The notes: generated by a model not told the origin, from the sequence alone. Positions 1-8,276 are shown, counted from the stretch's first letter. The stretch: 34,367 nucleotides of DNA from an uncultured Geobacteraceae bacterium (GCA_903939115.1 CAJAFV010000003.1:1-34367), one strand, 5' to 3'. A program made the numbers and translations.

Positions 1-442
1 CGATGATGGTGGTGGTGCAGGCGAACCCGAGCTGTTCGGCGACGGTGACACCGACCTGAGCGGAGCCGCGGTCCTGGCTCTGCATGCCGGTGAAGATAAC
101 GTCAAAACCTTTGTCTTTGGCATATGCTGAGATGATCGAGGCTATCTGCCAGGGGTCTTTGCTCGATGCGTCAGGGTCCTGGATATGGGCGGCGTTGTCG
201 CACCCCATCGCGAGGGATTTTTTGATCGCTTCGACGACACGGTCAGGGCCGATGGAGAGGACGGTCAGTTCGCAGCCGTCACCACGTTTCTCTCGGAGCT
301 GAACGGCCTGTTCCACCGCATATTCGTCGTATTCGTTCATGCGGAAGGCAAGATCGGCTTCGTTGTACCAGACCCCTTCGGCGTTCGCTTTGAAACGGGA
401 TTCAAGGTCCGGGACCTGTTTGATGCAGACAAGCAGTTTCAT
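1..442 (-). CDS. etfB: Electron transfer flavoprotein beta subunit, 3' end cut by window
   Basis: The reverse strand reads MKLLVCIKQVPDLESRFK and continues through an open frame of 147 codons to the window edge. The IKQVPD start and the later GMQSQDRGSAQVG stretch are typical of EtfB. EtfB pairs with EtfA, binds FAD and AMP, and takes electrons from acyl-CoA dehydrogenases. A strong AGGAGG lies 8-9 bases before the ATG. The gene follows a class III CoA-transferase on the same strand after a 159-base gap, so its likely partner is an acyl-CoA dehydrogenase beyond the window. Only about the N-terminal 55-60% is present, so this is an edge truncation rather than a broken gene. Confidence 0.93.
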   Translation of the reverse strand, partial: MKLLVCIKQVPDLESRFKANAEGVWYNEADLAFRMNEYDEYAVEQAVQLREKRGDGCELTVLSIGPDRVVEAIKKSLAMGCDNAAHIQDPDASSKDPWQIASIISAYAKDKGFDVIFTGMQSQDRGSAQVGVTVAEQLGFACTTTII

Positions 443-473
443 CTGATGTACCTCCTTAATAACTATTTGAGTA

Positions 474-531
474 CCGAATTACCGAATTACCTTTTGGTGG
501 CAATTTACACTGACTTAATTGCAGGAGTCAA
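474..531 (-). promoter_or_regulatory. Putative sigma-70 promoter of the etf genes with tandem TACCGAAT repeat
   Basis: On the minus strand a TTGACT box (plus positions 526-531) and a TAAATT box (502-507) are separated by 18 bases. Just downstream, at about 474-490, the octamer TACCGAAT (plus strand) occurs twice in tandem, a possible operator. No conserved IclR-type palindrome is seen here. This suggests etfB can be transcribed independently of the upstream CoA-transferase gene. Confidence 0.35.
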
Positions 532-601
532 TGACAAAACTCCTTTACGTACAAAATTCTACAGAGAACCGGCCTGATTGAATGTGTGCGCGTGCCCCCG
601 G

Positions 602-1825
602 TCATATAATCCCGGTACCCCTTAACCGCTCCAGTTCTTCATCGGCAAGCCCAAGCATCCCCTTCAGTATTTCATCGTTATGCTCCCCCAACTGAGGCGG
701 CGCTTGACGGTCATTCAGCGGCGACCGGGAAAACTTCATCGGACTTCCCACCAGCGGAATATGTCCTGCTCCCGTATGAGGGACGTCTATACGCATACCG
801 CGGGACTGAACCTGAGGATTGGCAAAGACCTCCGCAATGGTATTGATTGGCCCGCACGGCACCCCGGCCTCCTCAAGTGCTGCAATCCACTCGGCACGGG
901 TTCGCTGCTTGAGTACCTCCATAATAATGGCAATCAGCTCCGCACGATTGTGTACCCGGTCGGCATTGCTGCGAAAGCGCTCATCCTCAGCCAGTTCCGG
1001 ACGATCGGCCACGGCACAGAAACGTGCAAACTGGGCATCATTTCCGACTGCCAGAATAATGTGACCGTCGCTGGTTGCCAACGCCTGATACGGGACGATG
1101 TTCGGATGTGCGTTGCCGAGCCGTACCGGCGAACTGCCAGACACCAGGTAATTTGTCGCCTGATTGGCCAGAGTTGCTACCTGAACGTCGAGCAGCGCAA
1201 GATCAATATACTCTCCCTCTCCGGTCCTCTCCCGGTGTGCCAGGGCAGCGAGCACCGATGTTGCTGCATACATGCCGGTAAAGATGTCAACAATAGCAAC
1301 ACCGGTTTTGACCGGTCCGCCTCCGGGTAGTTCATCAGGCTCACCGGTAACGCTCATCAACCCACCCATACCCTGAATCAGAAAGTCATAACCGGCACGG
1401 TTCCGATAGGGACCGGTCTGGCCGAAACCGGTTATTGAGCAGTAGATGACCGCCGGGTTGATCGCCCTGATTGATGGATAGTCGAGACCGTACTTTGCGA
1501 GGCCTCCAACCTTGAAGTTCTCAAGAACTATGTCACTCTCTGAGGCCAGCCGGCGCACCAGTTCCTGTCCTTCCGGCTGTGTAAAATCAATGGTGACCGA
1601 TTTTTTCCCCCTGTTTGCCGCGAGGAAATAGGCTGCGTCGCTGGTCGGACGCCCCTCACGGTCCGCCAGAAACGGCGGTCCCCAACTACGGGTGTCATCG
1701 CCGGCACCGGGCCGCTCCACCTTGAGAACCTCAGCCCCCAGGTCTGCGAGGGTCTGTCCGGCCCAGGGACCTGCCAGCACCCTGCTTAAATCCAGAACAC
1801 GTATGTGACTTAAAGGTCCTGCCAT
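602..1825 (-). CDS. Class III (CaiB/BaiF family) acyl-CoA:carboxylate CoA-transferase
   Basis: This 407-residue protein starts MAGPLSHIRVLDLSRVLAGP, the typical family III start, and has the usual family length (about 400). The motif GVAIVDIFTGM aligns with the formyl-CoA transferase segment holding the catalytic Asp, which places the nucleophile near Asp180. Such enzymes move CoA between acids; relatives act on formate/oxalate, carnitine or glutarate/succinate. The start at ATG 1825 is preferred over an in-frame TTG at 1831 because GAGGGAG lies 7 bases before the ATG. The gene sits 31 bases after the IclR regulator on the same strand and just before etfB. That context fits glutarate or another dicarboxylate as substrate, but this is inference. 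Confidence 0.9.
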   Translation of the reverse strand: MAGPLSHIRVLDLSRVLAGPWAGQTLADLGAEVLKVERPGAGDDTRSWGPPFLADREGRPTSDAAYFLAANRGKKSVTIDFTQPEGQELVRRLASESDIVLENFKVGGLAKYGLDYPSIRAINPAVIYCSITGFGQTGPYRNRAGYDFLIQGMGGLMSVTGEPDELPGGGPVKTGVAIVDIFTGMYAATSVLAALAHRERTGEGEYIDLALLDVQVATLANQATNYLVSGSSPVRLGNAHPNIVPYQALATSDGHIILAVGNDAQFARFCAVADRPELAEDERFRSNADRVHNRAELIAIIMEVLKQRTRAEWIAALEEAGVPCGPINTIAEVFANPQVQSRGMRIDVPHTGAGHIPLVGSPMKFSRSPLNDRQAPPQLGEHNDEILKGMLGLADEELERLRGTGII

Positions 1826-1856
1826 TGCCAAACTCCCTCAGTGAAATAGAATGAAA

Positions 1857-2663
1857 TTACACCTTCAAATGCGATAACGCTGTTTTTACATTGCCAACCA
1901 GATTTTGCAGTCGAGGGCCGATATCTTTTTCAAACATCTCACTCGTTAATTGAAAAGATGCTCCGCTGCAGCTGAACACCATTATTTCAGAATTGTCGCT
2001 CGCAACCAGAGGCACCGAGATCGCATTGACCTCCTCCCTCCACTCTCCCAAAGAGTAACAAAATCCCTTTTTCTTGAAGTCAACCATGGCCTGTTCAATG
2101 CCCAGCTTAATGTTAGGCCAGCTATGTTCATCACTTTTACGGATCTGTCCCATCAGCTTGATCCGCTCCATTTCCGGCAGAGCGCACAGATACGCCCTCC
2201 CCATCGAGGTGGTGGCAATTGGAATCTGTGAGCCGACATCGAGCTGTACTGTGAACGTCGAACTGTTACGGTAGGTGTCGATATAGACCATATTCTGCCG
2301 GTCACGGATCCCGAGGTTGACCGATGCCTGCGTGTACTCGGCAAGTGACTGCATCAGCGGACGGGCAATTCTGCGGATATGCATCTGCGCCAGCATTGAA
2401 TAGCCGAGACCGATAAAGGTTTTCCCCAGGCAGTATTTGTTCTGGTCCATGAAATAGCGAAGATACCCGAGTTCCGTCAGGGTGTAGGTAACACGGGAGA
2501 CCGTCGATTTCGGGAGGCCGGTACGTTTTGCGATTTCCTGGTTCCCCAGGACGCGATCGCTTGACATAAAGCAGACCAGAACATCCAGGCCCCGCGCGAG
2601 TGCTGATATGAATTTGCGATCTTTGTCGCCGCTCTGAACGGCTTCATTGTCTGCTGTCGTCAT
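1857..2663 (-). CDS. IclR-family transcriptional regulator
   Basis: The protein is 268 residues long. The N-terminal winged helix-turn-helix spans about residues 18-80, with the recognition region around NQEIAKRTGLPKSTVSRV. The C-terminal half (about 90-268) matches the IclR effector-binding domain, including GSQIPIATTSMGRAYL and GEWREEVNAISVP. IclR proteins bind a small carboxylic or aromatic effector and repress or activate adjacent catabolic genes. The CoA-transferase gene starts 31 bases downstream on the same strand, so the two are probably cotranscribed. A 15-base palindrome upstream (2790-2804) is a good candidate operator for autoregulation. An AAAGGG sequence precedes the ATG at a somewhat long spacing. 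Confidence 0.92.
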   Translation of the reverse strand: MTTADNEAVQSGDKDRKFISALARGLDVLVCFMSSDRVLGNQEIAKRTGLPKSTVSRVTYTLTELGYLRYFMDQNKYCLGKTFIGLGYSMLAQMHIRRIARPLMQSLAEYTQASVNLGIRDRQNMVYIDTYRNSSTFTVQLDVGSQIPIATTSMGRAYLCALPEMERIKLMGQIRKSDEHSWPNIKLGIEQAMVDFKKKGFCYSLGEWREEVNAISVPLVASDNSEIMVFSCSGASFQLTSEMFEKDIGPRLQNLVGNVKTALSHLKV

Positions 2664-2789
2664 GTGACCGCACCCTTTCTGCCTGCTGCGTAATCTGCTC
2701 TAAAAGTGATTGGAGATGAACGTGGATCTCACGCTCTCACAAACAAACCGTATGCGTCAACACAGAATCGGCACTATGCAGAATATGAG

Positions 2790-2804
2790 TTCCGTATAGC
2801 GGAA
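2790..2804. promoter_or_regulatory. Candidate IclR operator palindrome
   Basis: The sequence TTCCGTATAGCGGAA has perfect 5-base arms around a 5-base spacer, the layout of many IclR-family binding sites. It lies 127 bases upstream of the IclR gene start, inside the 284-base gene-free stretch 2664-2947. I see no other gene in that stretch. Confidence 0.5.
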
Positions 2805-2947
2805 TTAGAGGCCCACAAATGGAACAGTCTCTGCATTTACTACTGTATCGGCGTGCGCAGAAGGCCTGTGGCATCTTCCACTTTCAGCAAAAGAGCGTGG
2901 GGATACGGGGGAGGAGTGTGTTTTTCGGTGGGGATATTCTACACAAT

Positions 2948-3229
2948 TCAGAGGGGGTGCGGCATGACGCTTGAAACGACGAACTCCACAATCTTGTCCG
3001 GACAACAGACGTGGTAACCGTCGTTGTGTCCCATTTTATCCGACTCAATGCCAAAACGGGCGGTCATGACAAAGGGGTAGATCCCCAGCAGGGCGGTAAC
3101 ACAGACCGGTGCCGATGTTGCGTAATCAATCATCGGCCCGTCCAGGTACACACAGGAATCCACCTTCATCAATGAGCATTCCGACTTTACAACTTTAATC
3201 TGAACTCTTTTATCCGGTTCGAGTTTCAC
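2948..3229 (-). CDS. TIGR04076-like small protein
   Basis: The start is GTG at 3229, because GAGGGGGG lies directly upstream; the longer in-frame ATG at 3289 falls inside an intergenic hairpin. The protein has 93 residues (VKLEPDKRVQIKVVK...). It resembles the TIGR04076 family in having a VKIxVVK start, a conserved Cys, an IDG-like turn, an ALxxIYPxV segment (here ALLGIYPFVMTARFG) and a terminal CCPDKIVEFVV. The molecular function of that family is not known to me. It lies between the aminotransferase and the IclR gene on the same strand, so it may belong to the same catabolic unit. Several Cys residues (SECSL, DSCVY, HVCCPD) could bind metal, but this is inference. Confidence 0.65.
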   Translation of the reverse strand: MKLEPDKRVQIKVVKSECSLMKVDSCVYLDGPMIDYATSAPVCVTALLGIYPFVMTARFGIESDKMGHNDGYHVCCPDKIVEFVVSSVMPHPL

Positions 3230-3250
3230 GGTTCCCCCCTCTGTGGTTGA

Positions 3251-3282
3251 CGAATGGGGCGAGAAACTGCTCGCCCCATTCG
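3251..3282 (-). terminator. Perfect 13-bp hairpin after the aminotransferase gene
   Basis: The arms CGAATGGGGCGAG (3251-3263) and CTCGCCCCATTCG (3270-3282) pair perfectly around a 6-base loop. The hairpin lies 15 bases after the aminotransferase stop and before the TIGR04076-like gene. There is no T-run on either side, so it may attenuate transcription or stabilise mRNA rather than fully terminate. Confidence 0.5.
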
Positions 3283-3296
3283 TTTGCAAAATATTC

Positions 3297-4601
3297 CTAC
3301 GACCGCAGCTGTTGAAGTGATTCTTCCAGAATCGTCAGGCCACGCTCAAGCTCTGCATCGGTAATCACCAGCGGCATCAGTACGCGGATCACGTTGCCGT
3401 AATTTCCGCAGGAGAGCAGTACCAATCCTTTTTCATAGCACAGTTTAGTCAGTTTCTTCGCCTCATCGCCGGCCGGCTCCTTTGTTTCCCGGTCGCGCAC
3501 CAACTCCAGTGCCAGCATTGGGCCCTTGCCGCGGACCTCGCCGATGATCTCATATTTCTCCTGCAGTGCCAGAAAACGCGCCAGCAGTTTATCCCCGAGG
3601 TCTACTGCGCGCTTCAGCAGACCATCCTCAATCAAGATTTCCAGCACGGCCAGGGCTGCGCGACATGCCAGCGGGTTACCGCTGTAGGTACCACCGAGCC
3701 CCCCTATATGGGACTGGTTCATAATGTCTGCTCGGCCGGTAATGGCGCTGAGCGGCATTCCTCCTGCGAGACTTTTTGCCGAGGTGATGATGTCCGGCTC
3801 AATGCCCCAGTGATCAATGGCAAATATTTTTCCGGTTCTCCCCATGCCGCTTTGCACTTCGTCGACAATCAGCAGAATGCCATGCTTCTTACAGACGTCG
3901 TGCAGCTTCGCAAAATACTCCGGTGGTGGAGTAATGAATCCTCCCTCCCCTTGTATCGGCTCGACGATTACGGCCGCCGTCTGTTCTGCGGCAACATTGG
4001 TAATGAAAAATTCTTCCAGATAATCAGCACAGGAGGCTTTGCACTCAGGATACTTCATGCCGAACGGACAGCGATAACAGTACGCAAAAGGCATACGGTA
4101 GGTTTCTGGAGCGAAGGGGCCGTATCCGAGTTTATACGGCTTGACTTTGCTGGTGAGGCTCATGGTCAACAGGGTACGGCCATGAAAGGCATTCTCAAAG
4201 GAGATCACGGCCGGACGTTTTGTGGCGTAGCGGGCAATTTTGACCGCATTTTCATCAGCCTCGGCGCCGGAGTTTCCCAGCATGGTCATTTTATCGAAAT
4301 CACCGGGCGCCAGCTCATTGAGGCGGGCGGCAAGCTGCACATACGATTCGTAGGGGTTCACATGAAAACAGGTGTGGATGAATTTGTCCGCCTGATCCTT
4401 GATGGCAGCCACAACCTTCGGATGACAGTGGCCGACATTGTTCACTCCGATGCCGCCGGCAAAATCGATCAGCTCGCGCCCATCGGCATCAATCATGATA
4501 GCTCCACGGGCTTCCGTGATAAATGCAGGGGTCAGATTGACCAATCCCTGCGGGACGTGTTTATTGCGCAGCTGCATCAGTTCTTCGTTTCGCGTTGTCA
4601 T
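3297..4601 (-). CDS. Omega-amino acid (4-aminobutyrate / 5-aminovalerate type) aminotransferase, PLP class III
   Basis: This 434-residue protein has class III aminotransferase features: GNSGAEADENAVKIAR (about 109-124, phosphate binding), IVDEVQSGMGRTG (Asp247 contacts the PLP ring nitrogen) and SAKSLAGGMPLSA with the Schiff-base Lys at 276. Length and motifs match GabT/DavT/PuuE enzymes, which move the terminal amino group of GABA, 5-aminovalerate or similar amines to 2-oxoglutarate. A four-Cys cluster (YCYRCPFG...PECKASC, about 175-191) is also present, as in some clostridial and archaeal relatives from memory. It is divergent from the sigma-54 activator gene, a likely regulator. Exact substrate cannot be read from sequence; the nearby CoA-transferase and ETF favour 5-aminovalerate or GABA. 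Confidence 0.88.
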   Translation of the reverse strand: MTTRNEELMQLRNKHVPQGLVNLTPAFITEARGAIMIDADGRELIDFAGGIGVNNVGHCHPKVVAAIKDQADKFIHTCFHVNPYESYVQLAARLNELAPGDFDKMTMLGNSGAEADENAVKIARYATKRPAVISFENAFHGRTLLTMSLTSKVKPYKLGYGPFAPETYRMPFAYCYRCPFGMKYPECKASCADYLEEFFITNVAAEQTAAVIVEPIQGEGGFITPPPEYFAKLHDVCKKHGILLIVDEVQSGMGRTGKIFAIDHWGIEPDIITSAKSLAGGMPLSAITGRADIMNQSHIGGLGGTYSGNPLACRAALAVLEILIEDGLLKRAVDLGDKLLARFLALQEKYEIIGEVRGKGPMLALELVRDRETKEPAGDEAKKLTKLCYEKGLVLLSCGNYGNVIRVLMPLVITDAELERGLTILEESLQQLRS

Positions 4602-4953
4602 GGGAGCTACTCCTTTATCCGTTTGATCTCAGACTTCATTTATGTGATATCAGCCGTCAGGCGGAACGACACAATTGTGCCGTAGCTGCGTTCCTTCATC
4701 AAAGATCATGCCATCACAGGCAGCCAATATATATCTATCCGTTTTTATTACTATTAATTTTGTTTCGCGGAACAAACCCCCACGATCATCCCGAATACCG
4801 GTTCCCTGGAACGGCTAAAAAATATTCCAACTTGCATATTTTATTCTTTTGTGAATAATTACGACAGCGGTAGGCGCTTTGCCCGGCCGAGAAACACCTA
4901 AAAGAGAATAATTCAAGTATGTTGAAGCTCAATCATACTAAAGATGAGATATC
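4602..4953. other. Divergent control region between aminotransferase and sigma-54 activator
   Basis: This 352-base AT-rich stretch holds no gene. It contains a TTATTC-N6-GAATAA palindrome (4841-4858), a GTTCC-N2-GGAAC palindrome near 4801-4812, a CACAATTGTG palindrome near 4670-4679 and a GAATAATTC sequence just before the activator gene. I looked for GG-N10-GC spacing on the strand serving the aminotransferase and found only a poor candidate (about 4767-4780), so I do not call a sigma-54 promoter here. Confidence 0.6.
4841..4858. promoter_or_regulatory. Candidate activator-binding palindrome, copy 1
   Basis: TTATTC (4841-4846) and GAATAA (4853-4858) form perfect inverted 6-base arms with a 6-base spacer. 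The same arms and spacing recur downstream of the activator gene at 6775-6792, upstream of a sigma-54 promoter. The shared motif is best explained as the binding site of the sigma-54 activator encoded between them; this is inference. Confidence 0.5.
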
Positions 4954-6729
4954 ATGCCCCTTACATCCGAACCACGCCAGCTCACCGCTTCAACGTTCAG
5001 CGATGCACCGCTGCACTCGGAAGATTTTTATCATGCCCTCACGGACGCCGTCGACGTGGGGCTTCTCGCCATAAATAATTCCGGCATGACGATCCATGCC
5101 AACCGTGTTGCCCGGGAGAGTTTCAACATATCCCGCGGCACCCACCTGAACAGTATCATGCCGGAACTGTGGCACAAAATTTCCCAGACACTGCGCGAAA
5201 GCAAGCCACGACTGGAGATTTCGGTGCGTGGAGTAGAGTCGAACTACTTGGTTAAAGTCAGTCCGATCATGGTTGATTCCGAGCGCGTCGGGGTGGCGTG
5301 CCTTTTCATGGAAAGCACCGAACTTGAAGAGATCGCCATGCAGATGCGCTTCTTTCAGGAACTCAACAGTGAACTGGACACCATCATCGATTCATCGTCG
5401 GACGGCCTCTGGATCTGTGATGCTGATGCCAACGTACTCCGCATCAATCCTGCGTCAGAGCGGGTCAATAAAATAGAGGCGATCGAGGTTGTCGGACGCA
5501 ACATGCGCGAACTGGTTCAAGAAGGGTTTGTGGACAGATCCGTAACTCTCGAGGTCATCAAGACGCGGGCAGTCTTTAACATGCTGCAGCAGCGGGAGGG
5601 AAGCAAACTCATTTTGACCGGCAACCCTGTATTTAACGCGGATGGCGACCTGATTCGGGTCGTCGTGAGCGAGCGCGACATCACAGAAATCGACACATTG
5701 CAGCGGGAACTGGAGGAGCAGGGGGCTATTAAAGACCAGGTACTTCACCATATGCTGGAGATGCAGCAGATAGAGCTTGAATCGCGGCGGGTTATCGCAA
5801 AAAGCCCCTGCATGCTCAAGGCGCTTCGCCAGGCACTCAAAGTGAGCGTAGTTGACTCATCCGTGCTGATCCTCGGCGAGTCAGGCGTTGGTAAAGGCCT
5901 GTTTGCCGACCTGATTCACAAGAACTCGGGCCGTGCCGATAAGCCGCTCATCAAGATCAACTGCGGCGCGATCCCTGAATCACTGATCGAATCGGAGCTG
6001 TTCGGTTATGAAAAAGGCGCTTTTACCGGGGCCCAGTCGAGTGGCAAACCGGGTTATCTCGAATTGGCAGATGGCGGCACCCTGTTCCTGGATGAGATTG
6101 CGGAACTGCCCACTGCCTCGCAGGTCAAACTGCTGCGCTTCCTTGAGGATGGCCGCGTCACCCGCCTGGGCGGGACCAAGAGTCGCACGGTAAATGTTCG
6201 TATTCTTGCAGCGACCAATCGCAACCTGGAAGAGATGGTAAAACAGGAGCGTTTCCGCCTTGATCTCTATTACCGCCTCAAAGTCATCCCGATTCAAGTC
6301 CCATCGGTGCGTGAGCGCAAAGAATGTATCCTCCCGATGGTACACCACTACATAGATCTTTACGGTGCGAGGAACGGTATACTAAAACGACTTTCCGGCG
6401 CTGTTTCCGATGCTCTTTCAACCTACCAGTACCCCGGCAATGTCCGGGAGCTGATCAATATCTGCGAACGCCTGGTAGTCATGTCGGAAACAGAAATAAT
6501 CGACCTTCAGGACCTCCCCGGAGAAATTCTCGGCCACGCCAAGGACGTCGGCACAAGCCTGGTCAACTGGCCCGCGACAATGACCCTGCAGCAAGCCATT
6601 GATAGCGTTGAGCGCTCTATTCTCACCCAGGCTCTGGAGAGATATGCCAACCAGACCCTGGTAGCTGAAGCGCTGGGAGTAAATCAATCCACCATCTCCA
6701 AAAAGATGAAACGCTACGGCCTGTCATAA
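4954..6729 (+). CDS. Sigma-54-dependent activator with two PAS domains and TyrR-like HTH
   Basis: The protein has 591 residues. Two PAS-like sensor regions (about 24-120 and 137-250) are followed by a short helix and an AAA+ domain (about 277-505). The latter has Walker A GESGVGKG (308-315), the sigma-54 contact loop GAFTGA (355-360), Walker B GGTLFLDE (374-381) and FRLDLYYRL. The C-terminal helix-turn-helix (ALGVNQSTISKKMKRYG) resembles that of TyrR. There is no response-regulator receiver domain, so a small molecule or redox signal is likely sensed through PAS. It lies between the divergent aminotransferase and the ABC importer, and the importer has a sigma-54 promoter, which makes it the probable activator of that operon. 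Confidence 0.93.
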   Translation: MPLTSEPRQLTASTFSDAPLHSEDFYHALTDAVDVGLLAINNSGMTIHANRVARESFNISRGTHLNSIMPELWHKISQTLRESKPRLEISVRGVESNYLVKVSPIMVDSERVGVACLFMESTELEEIAMQMRFFQELNSELDTIIDSSSDGLWICDADANVLRINPASERVNKIEAIEVVGRNMRELVQEGFVDRSVTLEVIKTRAVFNMLQQREGSKLILTGNPVFNADGDLIRVVVSERDITEIDTLQRELEEQGAIKDQVLHHMLEMQQIELESRRVIAKSPCMLKALRQALKVSVVDSSVLILGESGVGKGLFADLIHKNSGRADKPLIKINCGAIPESLIESELFGYEKGAFTGAQSSGKPGYLELADGGTLFLDEIAELPTASQVKLLRFLEDGRVTRLGGTKSRTVNVRILAATNRNLEEMVKQERFRLDLYYRLKVIPIQVPSVRERKECILPMVHHYIDLYGARNGILKRLSGAVSDALSTYQYPGNVRELINICERLVVMSETEIIDLQDLPGEILGHAKDVGTSLVNWPATMTLQQAIDSVERSILTQALERYANQTLVAEALGVNQSTISKKMKRYGLS

Positions 6730-6763
6730 AGATGAACTGAAACTGAGGCGAGCTGTCGAACGC

Positions 6764-6803
6764 ACAGAGGCCAATTATTCCATTTGGAATAATTGGCCTC
6801 TGT
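6764..6803. repeat. 40-base inverted repeat: activator-binding site and/or terminator
   Basis: Two perfect 19-base arms (6764-6782 and 6785-6803) are separated by TT. The inverted repeat begins 34 bases after the activator stop codon and is followed by CGTTTTC, so in RNA it would be a terminator-like hairpin. Its core is TTATTC-N6-GAATAA (6775-6792), matching the palindrome at 4841-4858. The centre lies about 123 bases upstream of the predicted sigma-54 start site, a normal distance for an enhancer-type site. Both roles may apply. Confidence 0.65.
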
Positions 6804-6880
6804 CGTTTTCAGAACACCGTACCTGTTCAAATGTCTATTGTATGCCGCCTGAACGGGAGAATAGTATCCCATGACAGAAT

Positions 6881-6895
6881 TGGCACGTCTTGTGC
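6881..6895 (+). promoter_or_regulatory. Sigma-54 (-24/-12) promoter of the ABC importer operon
   Basis: TGGCACGTCTTGTGC has the invariant GG (6882-6883) and GC (6894-6895) separated by 10 bases, and a full TGGCACG -24 element. Transcription would begin near 6907, giving a leader of about 115 bases before the substrate-binding protein gene. The sigma-54 activator is encoded immediately upstream. Confidence 0.8.
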
Positions 6896-7021
6896 TTTTA
6901 TATAACACAAATAACAAACTGTTCTGTTTCCGACAATGTTCACGTATCATCACCCAAACAGAGAGCGCTTGCAGGGGTCAATCAACCTGTAGGGTGTTCA
7001 CACAAAAAGGAGGAAGTACAA

Positions 7022-8263
7022 ATGAAAAAAAGATTGCTCTGTACCCTGGCCCTTGTCACGTCACTCTTGGTCGCAACTACACTTTACGCAGCGGATGAAG
7101 CTGTATTCAAGGTCGGGGTCGTCACCGAACTGTCCGGCTCTCTGGCCACAGGCGGTAACGTCACGAAAAGAGGCTACGATCTCTGGGCTCAGGAAGTAAA
7201 CGCTAAAGGCGGTATCGACATCAAAGGAAAGAAATACCTGGTCAAGCTCTATTATGCAGATGCCCAGTCAAATCCTGCTTCTGGAGCAGCCGCTGCAGAG
7301 CGCCTGATCACCCAGGAAAAAGTTGACTTCATCCTTGGCCCTTACTCCTCCGGCGTCACCATTGCAGTAGCGCCCGTCGTCGAAAAATACAAAATTCCAA
7401 TGATTACCGGCTCTGCAGAATCCCCACTTATCTGGAGCAATAAATTCCTCTACACCTTCGGCACCGTTCCTCCGATCAATTTCACCGGAGCAACCCCGAT
7501 CAAAACCCTCAGCGAGCTCAATCCGGCCCCTAAAACCGCTGTCATTCTCGGCTCTAACGACACTTTTTCAAAAGCGTCCGCAGAGGCTTTCAAAACTGCT
7601 GCTGAAGCAGCCAAGATCAAAGTCCTCAAGTTCAACATCGTTCCCGCCGGCCAGGACCTCACACCGCTCCTTTCAGCGGTACGCGGCCTGAAACCGGACC
7701 TGATCGCCTTCGGCGGCCATGACGAAGAGCTCATCAAGCTGGTAAAATCGCTGCGCCAGATCGACTACACACCCAAGGCTCTGTTGATGCATTACGGTGT
7801 AACCGAGCCGGCCTTCGTAGAGGCTCTCGGCAAGGACGCCAATCAGGTGTTCGGTGCCTCCGTCTGGACCAACACAGCCAAAACCAAGAGCGCGATTCTC
7901 TGGCCGACCGCCGCAAGCTATGACGCCGCATCAATGAAAGCATTCAACACTCCGGCCGACTACACCCAGGCAGGCTCTTCGGCTGCCGGAATAGCCTTCC
8001 AGGTTGCCCTGCAGAAGATTGGTGCCACACCCGGCATGTCTGAAGCAAAGCGCACAGAGCTGATCAAGGCCCTGGAGCAGGTGAATATCGATACGTTCTA
8101 CGGCAAGGTCAAGTTTGCCACGTCCGGAGAGTATTATCACGCCAACGTCGGCATGACCCCTTTGACAGTCCAGATCCAGAATGGAAAAACCGTTATTGTT
8201 GGACCGAAGAACATTCAGGAGGTTCCCGCCCAGTACCCGCTCACTCCATGGAAAAACCGCTAG
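7022..8263 (+). CDS. Periplasmic amino-acid-binding protein of a branched-chain-type ABC importer
   Basis: The start is ATG 7022 (MKKRLLCTLALVTSLL), preceded by AAGGAGG; longer in-frame starts lie inside the sigma-54 promoter and are not credible. The 413-residue product has a Sec signal peptide, probably cut after LYA near residue 23. It then matches the LivK-like periplasmic binding protein fold: FKVGVVTELSGSLATGG, an AERLITQEKVDFILGPYSSG segment, and LITQ/VAPVV hinge-like features. It captures an amino acid or related carboxylate in the periplasm and delivers it to the permeases encoded next. Ligand cannot be told from sequence. It is the first gene of a five-gene importer operon. Confidence 0.9.
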   Translation: MKKRLLCTLALVTSLLVATTLYAADEAVFKVGVVTELSGSLATGGNVTKRGYDLWAQEVNAKGGIDIKGKKYLVKLYYADAQSNPASGAAAAERLITQEKVDFILGPYSSGVTIAVAPVVEKYKIPMITGSAESPLIWSNKFLYTFGTVPPINFTGATPIKTLSELNPAPKTAVILGSNDTFSKASAEAFKTAAEAAKIKVLKFNIVPAGQDLTPLLSAVRGLKPDLIAFGGHDEELIKLVKSLRQIDYTPKALLMHYGVTEPAFVEALGKDANQVFGASVWTNTAKTKSAILWPTAASYDAASMKAFNTPADYTQAGSSAAGIAFQVALQKIGATPGMSEAKRTELIKALEQVNIDTFYGKVKFATSGEYYHANVGMTPLTVQIQNGKTVIVGPKNIQEVPAQYPLTPWKNR

Positions 8264-8276
8264 TACATTAAGAGTT

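Noticed and set aside
2706..3017. Plus-strand open frame of 103 codons upstream of the IclR gene
   Set aside because: Runs through the operator region into the antisense of the TIGR04076-like gene, with no domain.
3708..4685. Plus-strand open frame of 325 codons opposite the aminotransferase
   Set aside because: Antisense shadow; the aminotransferase on the other strand has all catalytic motifs.
4767..4780. Weak GG-N10-GC spacing on the minus strand that could be a sigma-54 promoter for the aminotransferase
   Set aside because: The -24 element is TGGGGGT rather than TGGCAC and the -12 is poor; not enough to call.
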